Origin: Deltaproteobacteria bacterium
GTDB taxonomy: Bacteria; Myxococcota; Myxococcia; SLRQ01
Reading direction: 5' to 3'
Assembly: GCA_029210625.1 (NCBI GenBank)
Contig: JARGFU010000004.1
Span: 209,329 to 273,328, forward strand
DNA: 64,000 bases
Shown one piece after another: positions 9,368-18,490 of the stretch; the first letter of the stretch is position 1, and every line of letters begins with the position of its first letter. The notes under the pieces are model-generated. The model searched no databases. It was not told the origin of the DNA and saw only the letters and a program-made list of their open reading frames with translations. A program made the translations under genes and the position numbers.

Positions 9368-9437
9368 GGGGATGGGGTCGCGGCCAGCTTCGTGGGTTCA
9401 CGTCGGGCGCGATCGTGATCTCGCGGCGGAGAGGTGA

Positions 9438-9569
9438 CCGACACGGCTCGCCGCTCACGGCCCACGGCTCAGCCAGGAAGACGGGCACCAAGAGGTGAAA
9501 AAGAGAAAGGGGTCCCCCTCCGGGTTCCATGGGCTCGATCGTTGAGCCGTGAGCCGTGAGCCGTGTCGG
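9438..9569. repeat. Inverted ACGGCTC-heptad repeat array (second copy)
   Basis: Left arm 9438-9474 begins CCGACACGGCTC and continues with degenerate CACGG-CTC units. Right arm 9542-9569 is three GAGCCGT units ending CCGTGTCGG, the inverse of the left arm's outer end. The 12 outer bases pair perfectly and the loop is about 67 bases. Same heptad family as 5112-5240, and again in a divergent intergenic region (between the symporter and the beta-helix lipoprotein). Confidence 0.75.
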
Positions 9570-9632
9570 AATCCTGGAGATCTCGAAAGACCGACTTGTA
9601 GCCTCGGCAAGCACCGCGCTATCGCTGAAGGC

Positions 9633-11951
9633 GTGAGACGCCTTCTCCTCCTCGTCCTCCTCCTGACCGCCGCCTGCCCGGACCCGGGCACCGACGACCC
9701 CGGCTGCCCCGACAACCAGGTGTACCTCGAGGGCGAGTGCCGCTCCCTGGGCTGGACCGACTGCCCCGCGGGCTTCGAGGCGGTCGCGCGAGGCGGCGGC
9801 TGCCAGCCGATCCTGCCCCCGGGCGACTGCCCGCCCGGGACGATGGCCGCCGTCGGCCAGGCGGGCTGCGTGGCGATCGGGCACCTCGACTGCGGCGCCG
9901 GCTTCGCGCCTTCGCCGGATCACCCCGGCTGCGCCCCGGTGATCCCCGAGACCGCCTGCGCCGGCGCGACCCTCACCCTCCTCGGGGAGACCACCTGCCA
10001 GCCCCTCGGTGACTGCGCCGCCCCCTTCCCGCCCTCCGGGGCGACCCGCTTCGTCGACGCGAGCTACACGGCGGCCGAGGTGGACGCGACCCACCATACG
10101 AGCCTCTCGGCGGCCCTCGCCGCGGCCGCTCCCGGCGAGCTCATCGCGGTGGAGTCGGGCACCTACGCCGGCAACATCGAGCCGGGCCGGGCGGTGACGG
10201 TCGTCGGCCGCTGCGCCGAGGAGGTGCGGATCGAGGCCCAGGGCCTGCGCCGGCCCGGCGTCTACTCGGTGGGCGTCGCCGGGGTGGTGGTGAAGGGCGT
10301 CACCCTCGCCGGCCACTTCCAGGGCGTCCGCGCCCAGGAGGGCGGGACCATCGAGATCGAGGACGTGCTCGTCGAGTCCCCCTCCTTCGCCGGCGTGATC
10401 GCCTGGCTCCCGGGCAGCAGCGTCACCGGCCAGCGGGTGGTAGTGCGGGACGTGCGGGCCGACGGCGGCTCCTTCGGCTGGAGCGTGAACGCCGACGAGG
10501 GCGCCTCGATCACCCTCTCGGAGGCCGAGCTCACCCGCAGCCACGAGGCCGGCGCGATCGCCACCAGCAGCGCCAGCGGCCAGAGCTCCCTCGCGCTCTC
10601 CCGCACGGTGATCCGCAGCACCAACCTCCCGGGGGCGAGCCTGGCGGGGCTGGGCGCGGGGGTCTTCTGGGGCGGCAGCCTCACCCTCGACACCGTGGCG
10701 ATCCTCGACACCCGCCGCACCGGGGTGGCGGCGATGGGCCGCAACGCCCGGCTCGAGGCCACCGGGCTCTTCGTCGGCCACGTCATCGGGGATCAGAGCG
10801 GCGAGGCGGCCTCGGCCATCGACGTCAGCGACCGGGCCTCGGCCCGCCTGCAGCAGGTCACCGTGCGGGACGCGGAGGAGGTCGGGCTCTTCGCCGTCGG
10901 CCCCGGGGTCGTGGTGGACCTCCTCGACGCGACGATCGTCGAGGGCGTGGCGCCCGCCGACGCCGCCCGGACGGCCGCCGCGGTGGCCCTCGAGCTGGGC
11001 GGCACGGTGACGCTCGCCCGGACCGCCCTCCACGGCAACACCCACTACGGCCTGGCCGCCTTCGACCCCGGCTCGAAGATCGTCGCCGCCCAGGTGGCCG
11101 TCACCGACACCCGCTCCTCCGGCGGCATCCTCGGGCGCGGCGTGAACCTCGAGGCCGGCGCGGCCATCGAGCTGCGGGGGGTCTCCCTGGAGCGCAACAC
11201 CGACGAGGCCATCTTCGTGCACGGCCAGGTGCGCACCGGCGAGCGCAGCACCCTCACGGCCTCCGATCTGGTGGTGAAGGACACCCGGGCCCGGGACACC
11301 GGCCTGGGCGGCGAGGCGCTGCGGGTGGAGAACGGCGGGCTGGCCGTGCTCGAGCGCGCGGCCCTCCTCGGCAGCCGGGACACCGCGGTGGTGGTGGACG
11401 ACGACCTCGGCGACGTCGGCGCGCCCGCCGAGGTGCAGCTCAAGGATCTGCTGATCCGGCAGGTCCACCTGGCCCCGGGCGGCACCAACGGCGCCGGCCT
11501 GGCGGTGGGGGGCGTGGGGCGCGTGGAGAACGCGCTCATCGAGGAGGTCGGCTCCTTCGGCGCCCTGGTGGGCAACCCCACTGGCAGCCTGGTGATGACG
11601 AAGGTCACCGTGCGGGACGTCACCGGCCAGAGCGCCTCCCCCACCTACGGGGAGGCGGTGGTGGTGCTCTTCGGCGCGCGCCTGGTGGGCGAGGGGCTGC
11701 TCCTGGAGGACAGCGTCCTGGGGCTGGTGGCCGACGCGGCCCGCGGCTCGGTCGCCGGCTCGGCCATCGTCGGCAACCAGGTGGGGCTCTCGGCCCAGAA
11801 CGGGACGAGCCTGGTCGTCCTCTCCGCGGCGCCGGTGGAGCTCTCCCCGGGCACCCTGGCGGTCACCGAGGACACCCTCTTCGCCGGGAACGGGACCCGC
11901 ATCGCCGCCGACACCGTGCCGGTGCCCGAGCCGCCCGCCTCCAGCGACTGA
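9633..11951 (+). CDS. Lipoprotein with Cys-rich head and right-handed beta-helix
   Basis: A 772-residue protein. The GTG at 9633 is preferred over an upstream in-frame start because it opens directly on a short signal peptide (RRLLLLVLLLTAAC) with lipobox Cys15. Residues 16-140 hold several C-P-x-G-[FT] modules with paired cysteines, a form common in Myxococcota lipoproteins. From about residue 145 to the end the sequence is a series of short strands with V-x-D-[VT] and G-x-G-[VA] turns (for example IEIEDVLVESPSFAG, LTLDTVAILDTRRTG), the signature of a parallel beta-helix of the pectate-lyase/DUF1565 kind. No catalytic residues of a lyase are evident. Likely a surface-anchored structural or polysaccharide-interacting protein. 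Confidence 0.8.
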   Translation: MRRLLLLVLLLTAACPDPGTDDPGCPDNQVYLEGECRSLGWTDCPAGFEAVARGGGCQPILPPGDCPPGTMAAVGQAGCVAIGHLDCGAGFAPSPDHPGCAPVIPETACAGATLTLLGETTCQPLGDCAAPFPPSGATRFVDASYTAAEVDATHHTSLSAALAAAAPGELIAVESGTYAGNIEPGRAVTVVGRCAEEVRIEAQGLRRPGVYSVGVAGVVVKGVTLAGHFQGVRAQEGGTIEIEDVLVESPSFAGVIAWLPGSSVTGQRVVVRDVRADGGSFGWSVNADEGASITLSEAELTRSHEAGAIATSSASGQSSLALSRTVIRSTNLPGASLAGLGAGVFWGGSLTLDTVAILDTRRTGVAAMGRNARLEATGLFVGHVIGDQSGEAASAIDVSDRASARLQQVTVRDAEEVGLFAVGPGVVVDLLDATIVEGVAPADAARTAAAVALELGGTVTLARTALHGNTHYGLAAFDPGSKIVAAQVAVTDTRSSGGILGRGVNLEAGAAIELRGVSLERNTDEAIFVHGQVRTGERSTLTASDLVVKDTRARDTGLGGEALRVENGGLAVLERAALLGSRDTAVVVDDDLGDVGAPAEVQLKDLLIRQVHLAPGGTNGAGLAVGGVGRVENALIEEVGSFGALVGNPTGSLVMTKVTVRDVTGQSASPTYGEAVVVLFGARLVGEGLLLEDSVLGLVADAARGSVAGSAIVGNQVGLSAQNGTSLVVLSAAPVELSPGTLAVTEDTLFAGNGTRIAADTVPVPEPPASSD

Positions 11952-12001
11952 AGACCCGGCCGACGTTTCGCAGCGGTGGCGATGGGAGTAGAACCTTCGG
12001 C

Positions 12002-13036
12002 ATGGCGAGCGAACAAGGAAAGGCCTTCGGCCAGCGGATCGTCACCCTCGAGCGGCACATCATCGACTCCCAGCGGGACTTCCCCGGGGCGAGCGGTGCC
12101 TTCTCCCAGCTGCTGACCTCCATCGGGCTCGCCGCCAAGGTGATCACCCGGGAGGTGCGGCGCGCGGGCCTCGTGGACATCCTCGGCAAGACCGGGGACA
12201 CGAACGTGCAGGGCGAGGAGGTCACCAAGCTCGACGTCTACGCCCACCAGCTGATGGTGCGGATGCTCGGCCGCTCCGGCCAGGTCTGCGGCATGGCCTC
12301 GGAGGAGGAGGACATCTTCATCTCGATCCCCTCCGGGCAGTCCCGCGGCGCCTACATCGTCTGCTTCGATCCCCTCGACGGCAGCTCGAACATCGACGTG
12401 AACGCCACCATCGGCACCATCTTCGGCATCTGGCGGGTGATGCACCGCGAGGCGATGGTGGGCGAGGTGCCGGTGGAAGAGGCCATGCAGCCCGGCCGGG
12501 CGCTGGTCGGCGCGGGCTACGTCATCTACGGAAGCTCGACGATCTTCGTCTACACCACCGGCAGCAGCGTCCACGGCTTCACCCTCGACCCCACCATCGG
12601 CGAGTTCCTCCTCTCCCACCCGAACATCAGGACGCCGGCGCGGGGCGGCATCTACTCGGTGAACGAGGGCAACGCGAGCAAGTGGGACCCGAGGGTCCGC
12701 GAGTACATCGAGACCCTCAAGGGCGACGAGAACGCCCGGGGCAAGCCCTACTCGGCCCGCTACATCGGCTCGCTGGTGGCGGACTTCCACCGCAACCTGC
12801 TCAAGGGCGGCATCTTCCTCTACCCGGCCGACGTGAAGAACAAGCAGGGCAAGCTGCGCCTGATGTTCGAGGCCGCGCCCCTGGCCTTCGTCTGCGAGGC
12901 CGCCGGCGGCGCCGCCACCGACGGGACGCAGCGGATCCTCGACCTCGAGCCGGAGGACCTGCACCAGCGCGTCCCCCTGATCATCGGCTCCGCCGACGAC
13001 GTCGCCGAGGCGACGGCCGCCATCGGCGAGCCCTAG
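12002..13036 (+). CDS. fbp: Class I fructose-1,6-bisphosphatase
   Basis: A 344-residue cytosolic enzyme that hydrolyses fructose-1,6-bisphosphate to fructose-6-phosphate in gluconeogenesis. The class I signature FDPLDGSSNID is at 122-132, with the metal-ligand acidic run SEEED at 100-104; an N-terminal GDTNVQGEEVTKLDVYA and a C-terminal LVADFHRNLLKGGIFLYP also match the family. Length is normal. Start ATG 12002 is only 50 bases after the beta-helix gene, so readthrough is possible, although functional linkage to it is not suggested. Confidence 0.96.
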   Translation: MASEQGKAFGQRIVTLERHIIDSQRDFPGASGAFSQLLTSIGLAAKVITREVRRAGLVDILGKTGDTNVQGEEVTKLDVYAHQLMVRMLGRSGQVCGMASEEEDIFISIPSGQSRGAYIVCFDPLDGSSNIDVNATIGTIFGIWRVMHREAMVGEVPVEEAMQPGRALVGAGYVIYGSSTIFVYTTGSSVHGFTLDPTIGEFLLSHPNIRTPARGGIYSVNEGNASKWDPRVREYIETLKGDENARGKPYSARYIGSLVADFHRNLLKGGIFLYPADVKNKQGKLRLMFEAAPLAFVCEAAGGAATDGTQRILDLEPEDLHQRVPLIIGSADDVAEATAAIGEP

Positions 13037-13172
13037 GCGCCGGGTAAAAGCCCTGGGGTTTCGGGCACTTTCTTGACCGGCGAGCCGGATCGAGAAGAGA
13101 ATCGTCTACCCTTGGTCCGCGCCGGGACCAGACTGCGGGCGACGGAAAGAACCTTCGGGAGTCAACGAGCGA

Positions 13173-14114
13173 GTGCCCACCTACAACTTCAAGGATCGCG
13201 AGCTCACCGCGAAGATCGTCTATTACGGGCCCGGGATGTGCGGGAAGACCACCAATCTTCAGCGCGTCCACGAGAAGATGAACCCCGACCTGCGGGGCAA
13301 GCTCGTCTCGATCGCCACCGAGACCGACCGGACGATCTACTTCGATCTGCTGCCGATGAACCTCGGCAAGATCGCCGGCATGACCTTCTCGGTGCGGGTC
13401 TTCACCGTGCCCGGGCAGATCTACTACGCCGAGACCCGCCGCCTCGTGCTCCAGGGCGCCGACGGCGTCGTCTTCGTCGCCGACAGCGCCAAGGACAAGC
13501 TGGCCGAGAACATCGAGTCCCTCAAGGACCTCAAGAAGAACCTCGCCGCCAACAAGCTCGACTACGCGACCATCCCGATGGTCCTGCAGTGGAACAAGCG
13601 CGACCTGCCCAACGCCCTGCCGGCGGGGGCCCTGCAGCGCGCGGTCAACGAGCGGAAGGTGCCGGCCTTCGAGGCCACCGCCACCACCGGTGAGGGCGTC
13701 CTCGAGACCCTGCGCGGCATCACCGTCGAGGTCTTCAACTACATCAAGGCCGGCATGAAGTCGGGCGACGTGAAGCCGACGGTCACCGGCGGCAAGAAGG
13801 CGCCGCCGAAGCCGGCCCCCGCCGCCGCGCGCCCCGCGCCCGCGGGCCCCGGCGCCGCGAGGCGCCCGCCCCCGCCCCCGGCGGCGGCCCACCACGCCTC
13901 GACCCCCCTCGACGATCTCGGCGCCGACGATCCCGAGGAGATGCGCAAACAGATCGCCTTCGCCGAGTTCCAGAACCTGGCGGTGATGCACCACAAGCTG
14001 GTGGAGCGGGTCAGCCTCCTGGAGAAGGAGGTCTTCCGATTGCGCCGGGACCTCAAGGCGATGGGGGGCGGCACGCGGCCGGCCGCCGCTGCCCGCAAGC
14101 CCGCGCCGAAGTGA
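13173..14114 (+). CDS. MglA-type small Ras-like GTPase with a C-terminal coiled-coil extension
   Basis: A 313-residue protein. Residues 1-200 are an MglA-family GTPase: P-loop GPGMCGKTT (19-27), TVPGQ switch region (78-82), NKRD guanine-specificity motif (141-144) and the family's FVADS segment. MglA proteins act as polarity switches for motility in Myxococcus. Unlike canonical MglA (about 195 residues), this one continues with a Pro/Ala-rich linker (about 205-250) and a predicted coiled coil (about 262-300, EEMRKQIAFAEFQNL then LLEKEVFRLRRDLK). The start is GTG 13173 (MPTYNFKDRE aligns with the family N-terminus); no strong ribosome site is seen. No MglB-like roadblock GAP gene lies next to it. 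A Myxococcus paralogue with extra termini (SofG) is a possible analogue. Confidence 0.88.
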   Translation: MPTYNFKDRELTAKIVYYGPGMCGKTTNLQRVHEKMNPDLRGKLVSIATETDRTIYFDLLPMNLGKIAGMTFSVRVFTVPGQIYYAETRRLVLQGADGVVFVADSAKDKLAENIESLKDLKKNLAANKLDYATIPMVLQWNKRDLPNALPAGALQRAVNERKVPAFEATATTGEGVLETLRGITVEVFNYIKAGMKSGDVKPTVTGGKKAPPKPAPAAARPAPAGPGAARRPPPPPAAAHHASTPLDDLGADDPEEMRKQIAFAEFQNLAVMHHKLVERVSLLEKEVFRLRRDLKAMGGGTRPAAAARKPAPK

Positions 14115-14119
14115 GCCCC

Positions 14120-14136
14120 GGGGAGCGCCGCTCCCC
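14120..14136. terminator. Hairpin between convergent genes
   Basis: A perfect 7-base stem GGGGAGC / GCTCCCC with a 3-base loop, between the stop codons of the MglA-like and LON-domain genes and followed by a pyrimidine-rich tract. Plausible terminator for the rightward transcript. Confidence 0.5.
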
Positions 14137-14142
14137 CCTTCC

Positions 14143-14820
14143 TCAATTCAGGTCGCTGTCGGGCGCGCCGCTGCCGGTCAGGCGCAGGAAGATCTCCGCG
14201 ATCCCCGCCTGGATGCCGTCGATCCGCCGCAGCGGATCCCGCTCCTCGAGCAGGCGCTGACGCACCGCCGGATCGGGGATCAGGCGGGCGGCCAGCTCGC
14301 CGGCGAGGCAGGTGCCCGCCTGGCGGTTCTCGAGCAGCTCCGAGAGGGCGGGCCGCGCCTCGGGCACCTCCTGGGCGAGCTGGAGCGCGAGGCTGCGCAG
14401 GCAGGCGAGGCGCGGCTCGTCGATCGCGAGCGCGGGCTCGTCGGCCAGCCGCTCCACCCGCGCGAGGCGGAAGGAGCGCTCGGGCGGCAGCTCCTCGATG
14501 AGGCGCAGGCGGTCGGTGCCGTGGATCAGGATGTGGTAGCGGCCGTCGGGCTGGCGCTCGTGCTCGAGGACGATGCCCGCCCCCATGATCGAGTGGACCG
14601 GCGGCCTCCCCTCGTAGTCGGCCTCGTAGCCCGGCTGCAAGAGCGGCACCGCCAGGGCGCCCTGCCCCTCGGAGAGGGCGTACTCGACCAGGTCGCGGTA
14701 GCGCGGCTCGAAGACGTTGAGGGGCAGCCGCGTGCCCGGGAAGAGCACGGTCGAGGGTAGCGGGAAGAGAGGCATCGCCTCGAGTGAGGTCCGCGGCAGC
14801 TGGGGAGAGAGGAAGTCCAT
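14143..14820 (-). CDS. LON-substrate-binding-domain protein
   Basis: A 225-residue protein made of the N-terminal substrate-binding (PUA-like) domain of Lon protease without ATPase or protease domains. Typical segments are MPLFPLPSTVLFPGTRLPLNVFEPRYRDLV near the N-terminus (shown by its PLFPL and FEPRYR motifs), IVLEHERQPDGRYHILIHGTDRLRL in the middle, and a helical C-terminal third. Such stand-alone proteins are widespread and their role is poorly known. Start ATG 14820 is chosen for the family N-terminus and an upstream GAAGG; the frame is open further upstream into the divergent gene. Confidence 0.85.
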   Translation of the reverse strand: MDFLSPQLPRTSLEAMPLFPLPSTVLFPGTRLPLNVFEPRYRDLVEYALSEGQGALAVPLLQPGYEADYEGRPPVHSIMGAGIVLEHERQPDGRYHILIHGTDRLRLIEELPPERSFRLARVERLADEPALAIDEPRLACLRSLALQLAQEVPEARPALSELLENRQAGTCLAGELAARLIPDPAVRQRLLEERDPLRRIDGIQAGIAEIFLRLTGSGAPDSDLN

Positions 14821-14908
14821 CGCCTTCGTGCGGGAAGATAGCCCCGTGTCGCGGTCAGGCCAGATCGGGGTCTGACAGGCAGCGCCAGGAGCGACTAAGG
14901 TCCGGGGC

Positions 14909-15877
14909 ATGGAAACGCTCCTCCTGACCCGCAAGGACCTCGCCGCCCTCCTGACCATGGACACCTGCCTGCCGGCGGTGGAGGAGGCCTTCGCCTCCTT
15001 CGGCCGCGGCGAGGCGCTGATGCCGGCCAAGGTCTACCTGCCCCTCGAGAAGGAGGGCGGGGACTTCCGGGCGATGCCCTCCTACCTCGACGGCGCCGCG
15101 GGCCTGAAGTGGGTGAACAGCCACCCCCACAACCCCGAGCGCCACGGCCTGCCGGCGGTGCTCGCCCTCTACATCCTCTCCGATCCCGAGACGGCCGCGC
15201 CCCTCGCCGTCATGGACGGCACCCTGCTCACGGCGATCCGCACCGGCGCCGCCGCGGGGATCGCCTCGAGGCACCTGGCCCACCCCGGCGCGAAGAGCCT
15301 GGGCTTCATCGGCTGCGGGGTGCAGGCCCGCTACTTCCTGGAGGCTCACCGGGTCGCCCTCGGCGAGGCCTTCGAGGGCCTCGAGCTGCGCATGGCCGAC
15401 CGGATCCCCACGGCCGCGCGGCTCTTCGCGAAGGAGGCCGGCGGCGAGGCGGTGAGCGTGGAGGTCGCGGCGGGCTGCGACATCGTCTGCACCGCGACCC
15501 CCTCCTGCGAGCCGGTGGTGCGCCGCGCCTGGGTCGGCGCCGACGCCCACTACAACGCCATGGGCGCCGACGGACCGGGCAAGCAGGAGCTGGACCCCGA
15601 GATCCTCTTCGACGCCCGGGTCTTCATCGACGACGCCCACCAGGCCTTCGCCAGCGGCGAGGTGAACGTGCCCCACGCCGCCGGCGACTTCCCCGAGGAG
15701 CGCGTCGCCGGCACCCTCGGCGAGGTGGTCGCGGGGCTGGCGCCGGGGCGCGAGGGCGGCGGCATCACGGTCTTCGACTCGACGGGCCTGGCCGTGCAGG
15801 ACCTGGCGGTCGCCCGCCTGGCCTACGCCGCCGCGCGCGAGGCGGGGGTCGGCCTCTCCCTCGACCTGGTGGGCTGA
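14909..15877 (+). CDS. Ornithine cyclodeaminase / mu-crystallin / alanine dehydrogenase family protein
   Basis: A 322-residue NAD(P)-binding enzyme. The Rossmann motif GFIGCGVQARYF lies at 132-143, the active-site lysine motif GLKWVN at about 65-70 and AIRTGAAAG at 109-117, all family hallmarks. The reaction could be ornithine cyclodeamination to proline, alanine dehydrogenation, or reduction of a cyclic ketimine; the motifs do not separate these. Start is the ATG at 14909 in the divergent gap from the LON-domain gene; it converges on the spermidine-synthase-like gene with 4 bases between the stops. Confidence 0.9.
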   Translation: METLLLTRKDLAALLTMDTCLPAVEEAFASFGRGEALMPAKVYLPLEKEGGDFRAMPSYLDGAAGLKWVNSHPHNPERHGLPAVLALYILSDPETAAPLAVMDGTLLTAIRTGAAAGIASRHLAHPGAKSLGFIGCGVQARYFLEAHRVALGEAFEGLELRMADRIPTAARLFAKEAGGEAVSVEVAAGCDIVCTATPSCEPVVRRAWVGADAHYNAMGADGPGKQELDPEILFDARVFIDDAHQAFASGEVNVPHAAGDFPEERVAGTLGEVVAGLAPGREGGGITVFDSTGLAVQDLAVARLAYAAAREAGVGLSLDLVG

Positions 15878-15881
15878 GGCT

Positions 15882-18488
15882 TCAGCGCAGGCGCGCCGCG
15901 AGGGCCGCAGAGAGCGGCCGGTGCTGGGCCGGCAGGCGCCGGGCGTAGCCGAGGGTGCGCTCGACCTCCTCGAAGGAGAGGGGGCGCCCCTGGGCCGCCC
16001 GCGCCGCGAGGTAGCGATCGAGGAGCAGCTCGGGCGTCGCGCGCCGGCCGGCGAGGAGCGGGTCGAGGCGCTCGAAGAGGGTCGAGCTCTCCTGCTGGAA
16101 CTGCCGGCGGGGCGCGTCCCACTCCAGCCGCTCGCGGCCGAGGGTGTTGATCGGCCCCTCGGGCAGGAGGGCGGCGAGCTCGCCGGTGGAGAGGCGGTGG
16201 TGGGAGAGGAAGGCGAGGAGCCCGGGCAGCTGCATCCGCGCGAGGTCCGCGGCCACCCCCGGCCGGGCGAAGCTCGCCTCGAGCTCGGCGGCGGTCGGGC
16301 GCAGCGGCTCCGCCGAGCCGATCACCACCAGGTTCGAGAGGTCGTGGTCCACGAAGACCTCGATCCGGGGGAAGACCGCCGCCAGGGTCCGCAGGACCAG
16401 GGCGGCGTTCTCGTCGCTCTGCTCGTAGGTCTGCAGCCAGAGGGCGAAGGCGCCCCCGGGGGCGAGGCGCGCGCGCACCGCCTCGAAGAAGTCCCGGGTG
16501 AAGAGCGCCGCCACCCCGGCGACCCAGGGGTTGGTCGGCTCGGAGATCACCAGGTCGTAGCGCTCCTCCCCGAGGCGCAGGTGGCTCTGGGCGTCGTCGA
16601 TCACCACCCGCACCCGCGGGTCGGAGAGGACCCCGCCGTTGGCTCCGGCGAAGGCCGCGTCCGCCCGGATCACGGCCGGCGAGATCTCGACGATCTCCAC
16701 CGCCTCCACCGGGTGGAGGAGCGCCGCGCCGGCGGTCACCCCCGAGCCGTGGCCGATCACCATCACCCGCCGGGCGCCCGGGTGGAGGAAGAGGGGGCCG
16801 TGCGCGAGCAGGAGCTGGGTGTCGAGGTCGACGTGGCTGGAGGCGTCGGGCTTGGTGTTGAGGAAGAGGGTGCGGTTGCCGGCGCGCTCGCTGACGAGCA
16901 CCACCTGGTGCGCGTCCTCCTCGAGGAAGACCACGTCCGGCGTGCCGGGGCGCGCCACGAAGTGCTCCCGCCACCGCTCGAAGGAGGTCGAGGGGTGGCG
17001 CAGGCGCTCGGCCGCCGGCGCCTTCGGATCGACCGGCTCGGAGAGGCGCAGGTGGCCGCGGGCCAGGCGCAGGGGATCGGCGAAGTCCCGGTCGAGGGCG
17101 AGGTGGAGCCCCCCGCCGGCGAGGAGCAGGGCGAGGGCGGCGAGCTTGCCGGGCGTCCCCACCGAGGAGAGGCCGAGGAGCGCGGCGCCGGTGAGCGCCG
17201 CCACGACCAGGATCAGGTGGTAGCTGCCGCCGAGGCCCAGGCCGGGCAGCAGGACGAGGGAGCCGAGGGCCACCCCCAGGAGGTTCCCGCCGGTGTTCCA
17301 GGCGTAGGCCAGCCCCACGCCCCTCCCCGCACCCTCGACCCGCCGGACCAGGATCCCGCTGACCAGGGGGAAGGTGAGGCCGAGGCAGGCGGTCGGCACG
17401 AGGAGGAGGCCGAGGCCGAGGGCGGCCTCGAAGAGCTGGAAGAGCTCGAAGCCCGCGGCGCTCTCGCCCAGGGCGATCCGCGCCAGGCCGCCCCAGTAGC
17501 CCAGGCGCGAGACGGCCGGCGCCGCCGCGAGCAGCGAGAGGACGAGGACGAGCTGCCCGATCCCGAAGACGCGAAAGGGATCGCGCACCGCGAGGCGGGT
17601 GACGAGGCCCGCGCCCAGGGAGATGCCGGCGACGAAGCACATCAACATCACGGTGAAGGAGAAGGTCGAGGAGCCGAAGGCCAGGGCGAAGATTCGCAGG
17701 AAGACGAGCTCGGCGAAGAGGGCGACGAAGCCGCTCGCCCCCAGGGCGAGGAGCGCCGCGCGCCGCCGGCGCGCCTCGAGGGGCGCGGCCGCGGCCGGCG
17801 GGGGCTCCTCCTCCTCCCCGCCTCCGGAGGCCGGCTGCTCGCCGCGCAGGCCGAAGACGAGGGCGGCGGCCAGGAGGTTCAGGCCCGCCGTCAGGAAGAG
17901 CGCCCCCTGCACTCCCAGCGCCGGCAGCGCCCAGAGCCCGGCCAGGCCGGCGCCCAGCACCGCGCCCAGGGAGTTGAGGGCGTAGAGCCCGCCCACCGTC
18001 CGGCGCGTCCCCCCGGCGCTCCCCACCAGGTGGCGGGAGAGGACCGGCAAGGTGCCGCCCATCAGGAAGGTCGGCGGCAGGAGCAGCACCGAGGCCAGCA
18101 GGAGGCGGGGCAGCAGGCGCAGGGCGACGGAGGCCTCGGCGATCCCGGCCGCGCCCGCGAGGGCGACGTAGGCCGCGCCGGCCAGGCCGACCAGCAGCGG
18201 GAGGAGCAGCGCGTAGAGCGCCACGCCCAGCTCGAGGGCGAGGAAGAGGCGCAGGGGCCGGGCGCTGCGATCGACCCGCCGGCCGAAGAAGACGGCGCCG
18301 AGGGCGAGGCCCAGCATGAAGGTGCCGAGGACCACCGCCTGGGCGTGGGCCGAGGCGCCGACCAGGGGCGCGAGGAGCTTCGAGGCGATCACCTCGTGCA
18401 TCAGGCCGGCGAGCCCGCTGCAGAGCACGGCCAGGAGGATCCGGGCCCGCTGCCCCCCTCCCTCCGGCCGCGCCCTCGCCCCGTCCAT
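15882..18488 (-). CDS. Membrane-bound spermidine-synthase-like protein (polytopic N-half, SpeE-like C-half)
   Basis: An 868-residue fusion. The first 510 residues or so contain about a dozen hydrophobic spans with MFS-like motifs (MLGLALGAVFFGRRVD; FLMGGTLPVLSRHL). The C-terminal 330 residues are a spermidine-synthase-type Rossmann domain: GHGSGVTAG and EIVEISPAVI near residue 580, then DDAQSHL and DLVISEPTNPWVAGVA. Similar fused proteins are common in delta-lineage bacteria and are not proven aminopropyltransferases. Start ATG 18488 lies 2 bases after the stop of the upstream WYL gene, indicating co-transcription; 39 further upstream codons overlap that gene and are rejected. Substrate unknown. 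Confidence 0.85.
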   Translation of the reverse strand: MDGARARPEGGGQRARILLAVLCSGLAGLMHEVIASKLLAPLVGASAHAQAVVLGTFMLGLALGAVFFGRRVDRSARPLRLFLALELGVALYALLLPLLVGLAGAAYVALAGAAGIAEASVALRLLPRLLLASVLLLPPTFLMGGTLPVLSRHLVGSAGGTRRTVGGLYALNSLGAVLGAGLAGLWALPALGVQGALFLTAGLNLLAAALVFGLRGEQPASGGGEEEEPPPAAAAPLEARRRRAALLALGASGFVALFAELVFLRIFALAFGSSTFSFTVMLMCFVAGISLGAGLVTRLAVRDPFRVFGIGQLVLVLSLLAAAPAVSRLGYWGGLARIALGESAAGFELFQLFEAALGLGLLLVPTACLGLTFPLVSGILVRRVEGAGRGVGLAYAWNTGGNLLGVALGSLVLLPGLGLGGSYHLILVVAALTGAALLGLSSVGTPGKLAALALLLAGGGLHLALDRDFADPLRLARGHLRLSEPVDPKAPAAERLRHPSTSFERWREHFVARPGTPDVVFLEEDAHQVVLVSERAGNRTLFLNTKPDASSHVDLDTQLLLAHGPLFLHPGARRVMVIGHGSGVTAGAALLHPVEAVEIVEISPAVIRADAAFAGANGGVLSDPRVRVVIDDAQSHLRLGEERYDLVISEPTNPWVAGVAALFTRDFFEAVRARLAPGGAFALWLQTYEQSDENAALVLRTLAAVFPRIEVFVDHDLSNLVVIGSAEPLRPTAAELEASFARPGVAADLARMQLPGLLAFLSHHRLSTGELAALLPEGPINTLGRERLEWDAPRRQFQQESSTLFERLDPLLAGRRATPELLLDRYLAARAAQGRPLSFEEVERTLGYARRLPAQHRPLSAALAARLR

Positions 18489-18490
18489 CG

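Noticed and set aside
9438-9569. Inverted arms as terminal repeats of an insertion sequence
   Set aside because: Only about 67 bases lie between the arms, there is no transposase, and the arms are degenerate heptad arrays.
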